Origin: Chrysomallon squamiferum
Lineage: Eukaryota > Mollusca > Gastropoda > Neomphalida > Peltospiridae
Direction of reading: 5' to 3'
Assembly (NCBI GenBank): GCA_012295275.1
Contig: CM022675.1
Coordinates: forward strand, 10,160,193-10,224,181
Length of the DNA stretch: 63,989 nucleotides
Shown here: one piece after another, positions 62,033 through 63,989 of the stretch
How the letters are laid out: the number at the start of each line of letters is the position of its first letter
Numbering within the stretch: position 1 is the stretch's first letter
Made by a program: the position numbers and the translations under genes
The notes under the pieces: model-generated
Seen by the model: only the letters and a program-made list of their open reading frames with translations
The model's database searches: none
Told to the model about the DNA's origin: nothing

Positions 62033-62213
62033 CATTAACATTTATTTTTTTTTTTTTTTTTTATTTATTTTTTTTTTTTTGCATTAAAAAGGTGCATGTT
62101 GATAATTGTTTTCCAAATCAAGGGTTGAATTTATATTTAAAATGACAGAAAAATAAATATGATCTTTTTTATATCTTCTATGTGTATGAATTACACAGGA
62201 ATTATCAGAACAG

Positions 62214-62285
<72 letters not shown>

Positions 62286-62599
62286 ATAAACATATTCATG
62301 ATATTAAGTAACATTAAGAAAAAAATGAAAGAAGAAGAAAGAAAGAAGAAAAAGAAGAGTATCTCAGTTTACAAAATGACATAGTTTATAAACTGAGCTT
62401 GTATAGTGGCTTTAAAATACAATGGGATAATCCGACTGATTAGGAGGTGTTTTTAACACATTTTTCATTCTGTGCTCTCTTTAGTAATTTATTTAATTTT
62501 TAAACGTCTGTTTTGTTCACCTACTTATAAACTGGAGTGACTTCCCTTCCATCAATAAAACAACAACTTTATATGAACAATATATTATTTTTATTTTTC

Positions 62600-62641
<42 letters not shown>

Positions 62642-62987
62642 ATTTTGGCTCTGCCAGCTCATCTTGGTGTGTTGTACTGATGAAGAAATAATAAACTCAA
62701 AATAAAAATGTTCAGTTTATTTTTGAAGTGAATCCCTCGCAAGTATATTGGAGAAATGAGATTAGATTGGTCAAAATGTTGCCAGATGGAACTCAGTTTC
62801 AAACAAATCAAACTAAATCTTCTCCATATTATTGAAAACACTACAGTCCCCGGTTACCTAACTACTGTTTTCAAATTAACTAGATCCAAACATAATATAA
62901 ATGCAAGATCCAGTGCAGTGTCTCTTCAGATACCTCAAGTTAGAACATTTGGTAAAAATGCACAGGAATATTGTCTTGGAATATCTT

Positions 62988-62990
<3 letters not shown>
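61836..62990. other. Intergenic, microsatellites
   Basis: (ATT)n at 61981-62032 and 62220-62285, and (AT)n at 62604-62638. The sequence at 62640-62990 is more complex, with a plus-strand open frame of 77 residues (62756-62989) that I do not recognise; it is not called as a gene. Confidence 0.5.
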
Positions 62991-62992
<2 letters not shown>

Positions 62993-63047
<55 letters not shown>

Positions 63048-63090
63048 ATGAGAAAGAGAGAGAGACAAGAGTGAGAGAGAGAGAGTATCA
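62993..63090. repeat. (GA)n microsatellite with interruptions
   Basis: About 52 bp of GA, then GATCATGAGAAAGAGAGAGA-type imperfect units. Confidence 0.95.
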
Positions 63091-63483
63091 TGAAAGAGGG
63101 AGACAACGAGCCGGTGTTCATGGATAAAAACAACATCACTCGTGAATGCACCTTTAATTGGCGTAGATAAATCCAAATTCAAACAGTATTTTGAAAATAA
63201 AAAAGTCAAATCTCCTTGCTGTTTCATTCTTTCTTTGTTTCTTTGGGGTTTTTGTTTCGTTTCCGTTTTCTTTAAATTAAATTTATATCTTTGTATTACA
63301 AAATATGACAAAAAAATAAAAAAAAATAAAGAAAAAATAAAAATAATAATAATAAAATGTTTGTAATTAAAAAAGAAAGATATCACCATAAATTTCATCA
63401 TTTGTTTTCAAAAAATGTTTGCTTTTTTTGTTGGACTGATATATACATATGTATTTAGCCGCTCCGATCTGCCTGTGTATGTG

Positions 63484-63805
<322 letters not shown>

Positions 63806-63989
63806 ATCTATATATACATATATAGACATACTGATAGACAGACAGATAGATACAAATACATATACAGAATTAGAGACACACATGAATGGAGATACAGAAA
63901 CGGAAAGACAGAGAGACACACAGACTGACAGAGAGATAGATAAACATACACTGCGATATAAGTAGTTAGATAGACAGACAGACAGACAT
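63806..63989. repeat. Imperfect GATA/GACA-type repeats at the window end
   Basis: Degenerate ATAGACAGACAG, GAGACACACA and ATAGATAG motifs continue to the last base. No gene is seen. Confidence 0.7.

Overview
The window is a eukaryotic nuclear segment. It has spliced genes with GT-AG introns and phase-matched exons, AT-rich introns, and very heavy microsatellite and minisatellite content. An invertebrate is likely, most probably a mollusc: there are tRNA-derived SINEs, a short dispersed hairpin built on ACAAGAGTTA, and a SINE core that (from memory) resembles one widespread in molluscs. The species cannot be named from the sequence.

Main content: (1) A small family of EGF + zona pellucida (ZP) domain type I membrane proteins. 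Copy A (4302-12049, +) and copy B (26616-35538, +) can each be assembled into ten exons that join in frame, giving 440 and 449 residues. Copy C (39465-43406, -) has exons 5-10 and is cut off by a 200-N gap. A shuffled remnant D lies at 20862-21650 (-). B and C form a large inverted duplication around a spacer of about 2.7 kb. (2) Between A and B is an 11-exon gene (13180-18103, +) for a 296-residue acidic protein I do not recognise, carrying an internally duplicated W-S-(L/M)-(L/M)-D-(E/D)-I module. (3) To the right of the gap, on the minus strand, are five exons of a PLP-dependent aromatic-L-amino-acid/histidine decarboxylase-like gene (44073-46668). It is incomplete at both ends and has an in-frame TGA at one splice junction.

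From 46.7 kb rightward I find no host gene. The region holds several minisatellites (47.1-47.8, 52.0-54.2, 54.95-57.84 kb), a SINE fragment from which the 21-bp satellite seems to have grown, and a degenerate LINE (about 58.0-61.8 kb). One RNase H segment of that LINE has been amplified in frame as a 63-bp x about 23 array, followed by a 56-bp x 7 array. It ends with microsatellites, including about 320 bp of (GT)n.

DNA transposons are visible inside introns: a hAT element with an 8-bp target duplication (8953-9684), a Tigger/pogo element with TA duplication (27077-27815) and a foldback MITE (5314-5436).

How the genes relate: the ZP copies appear to be secreted or membrane-anchored matrix proteins that mature at an RKRKRR-S furin-like site. 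Copies A and B share upstream promoter-like sequence around an ATTGGTCAGAATG motif. No functional link to the decarboxylase or the unknown gene can be seen beyond proximity. All exon models were made by eye from splice signals and reading frame, so transcript data would be the decisive test.
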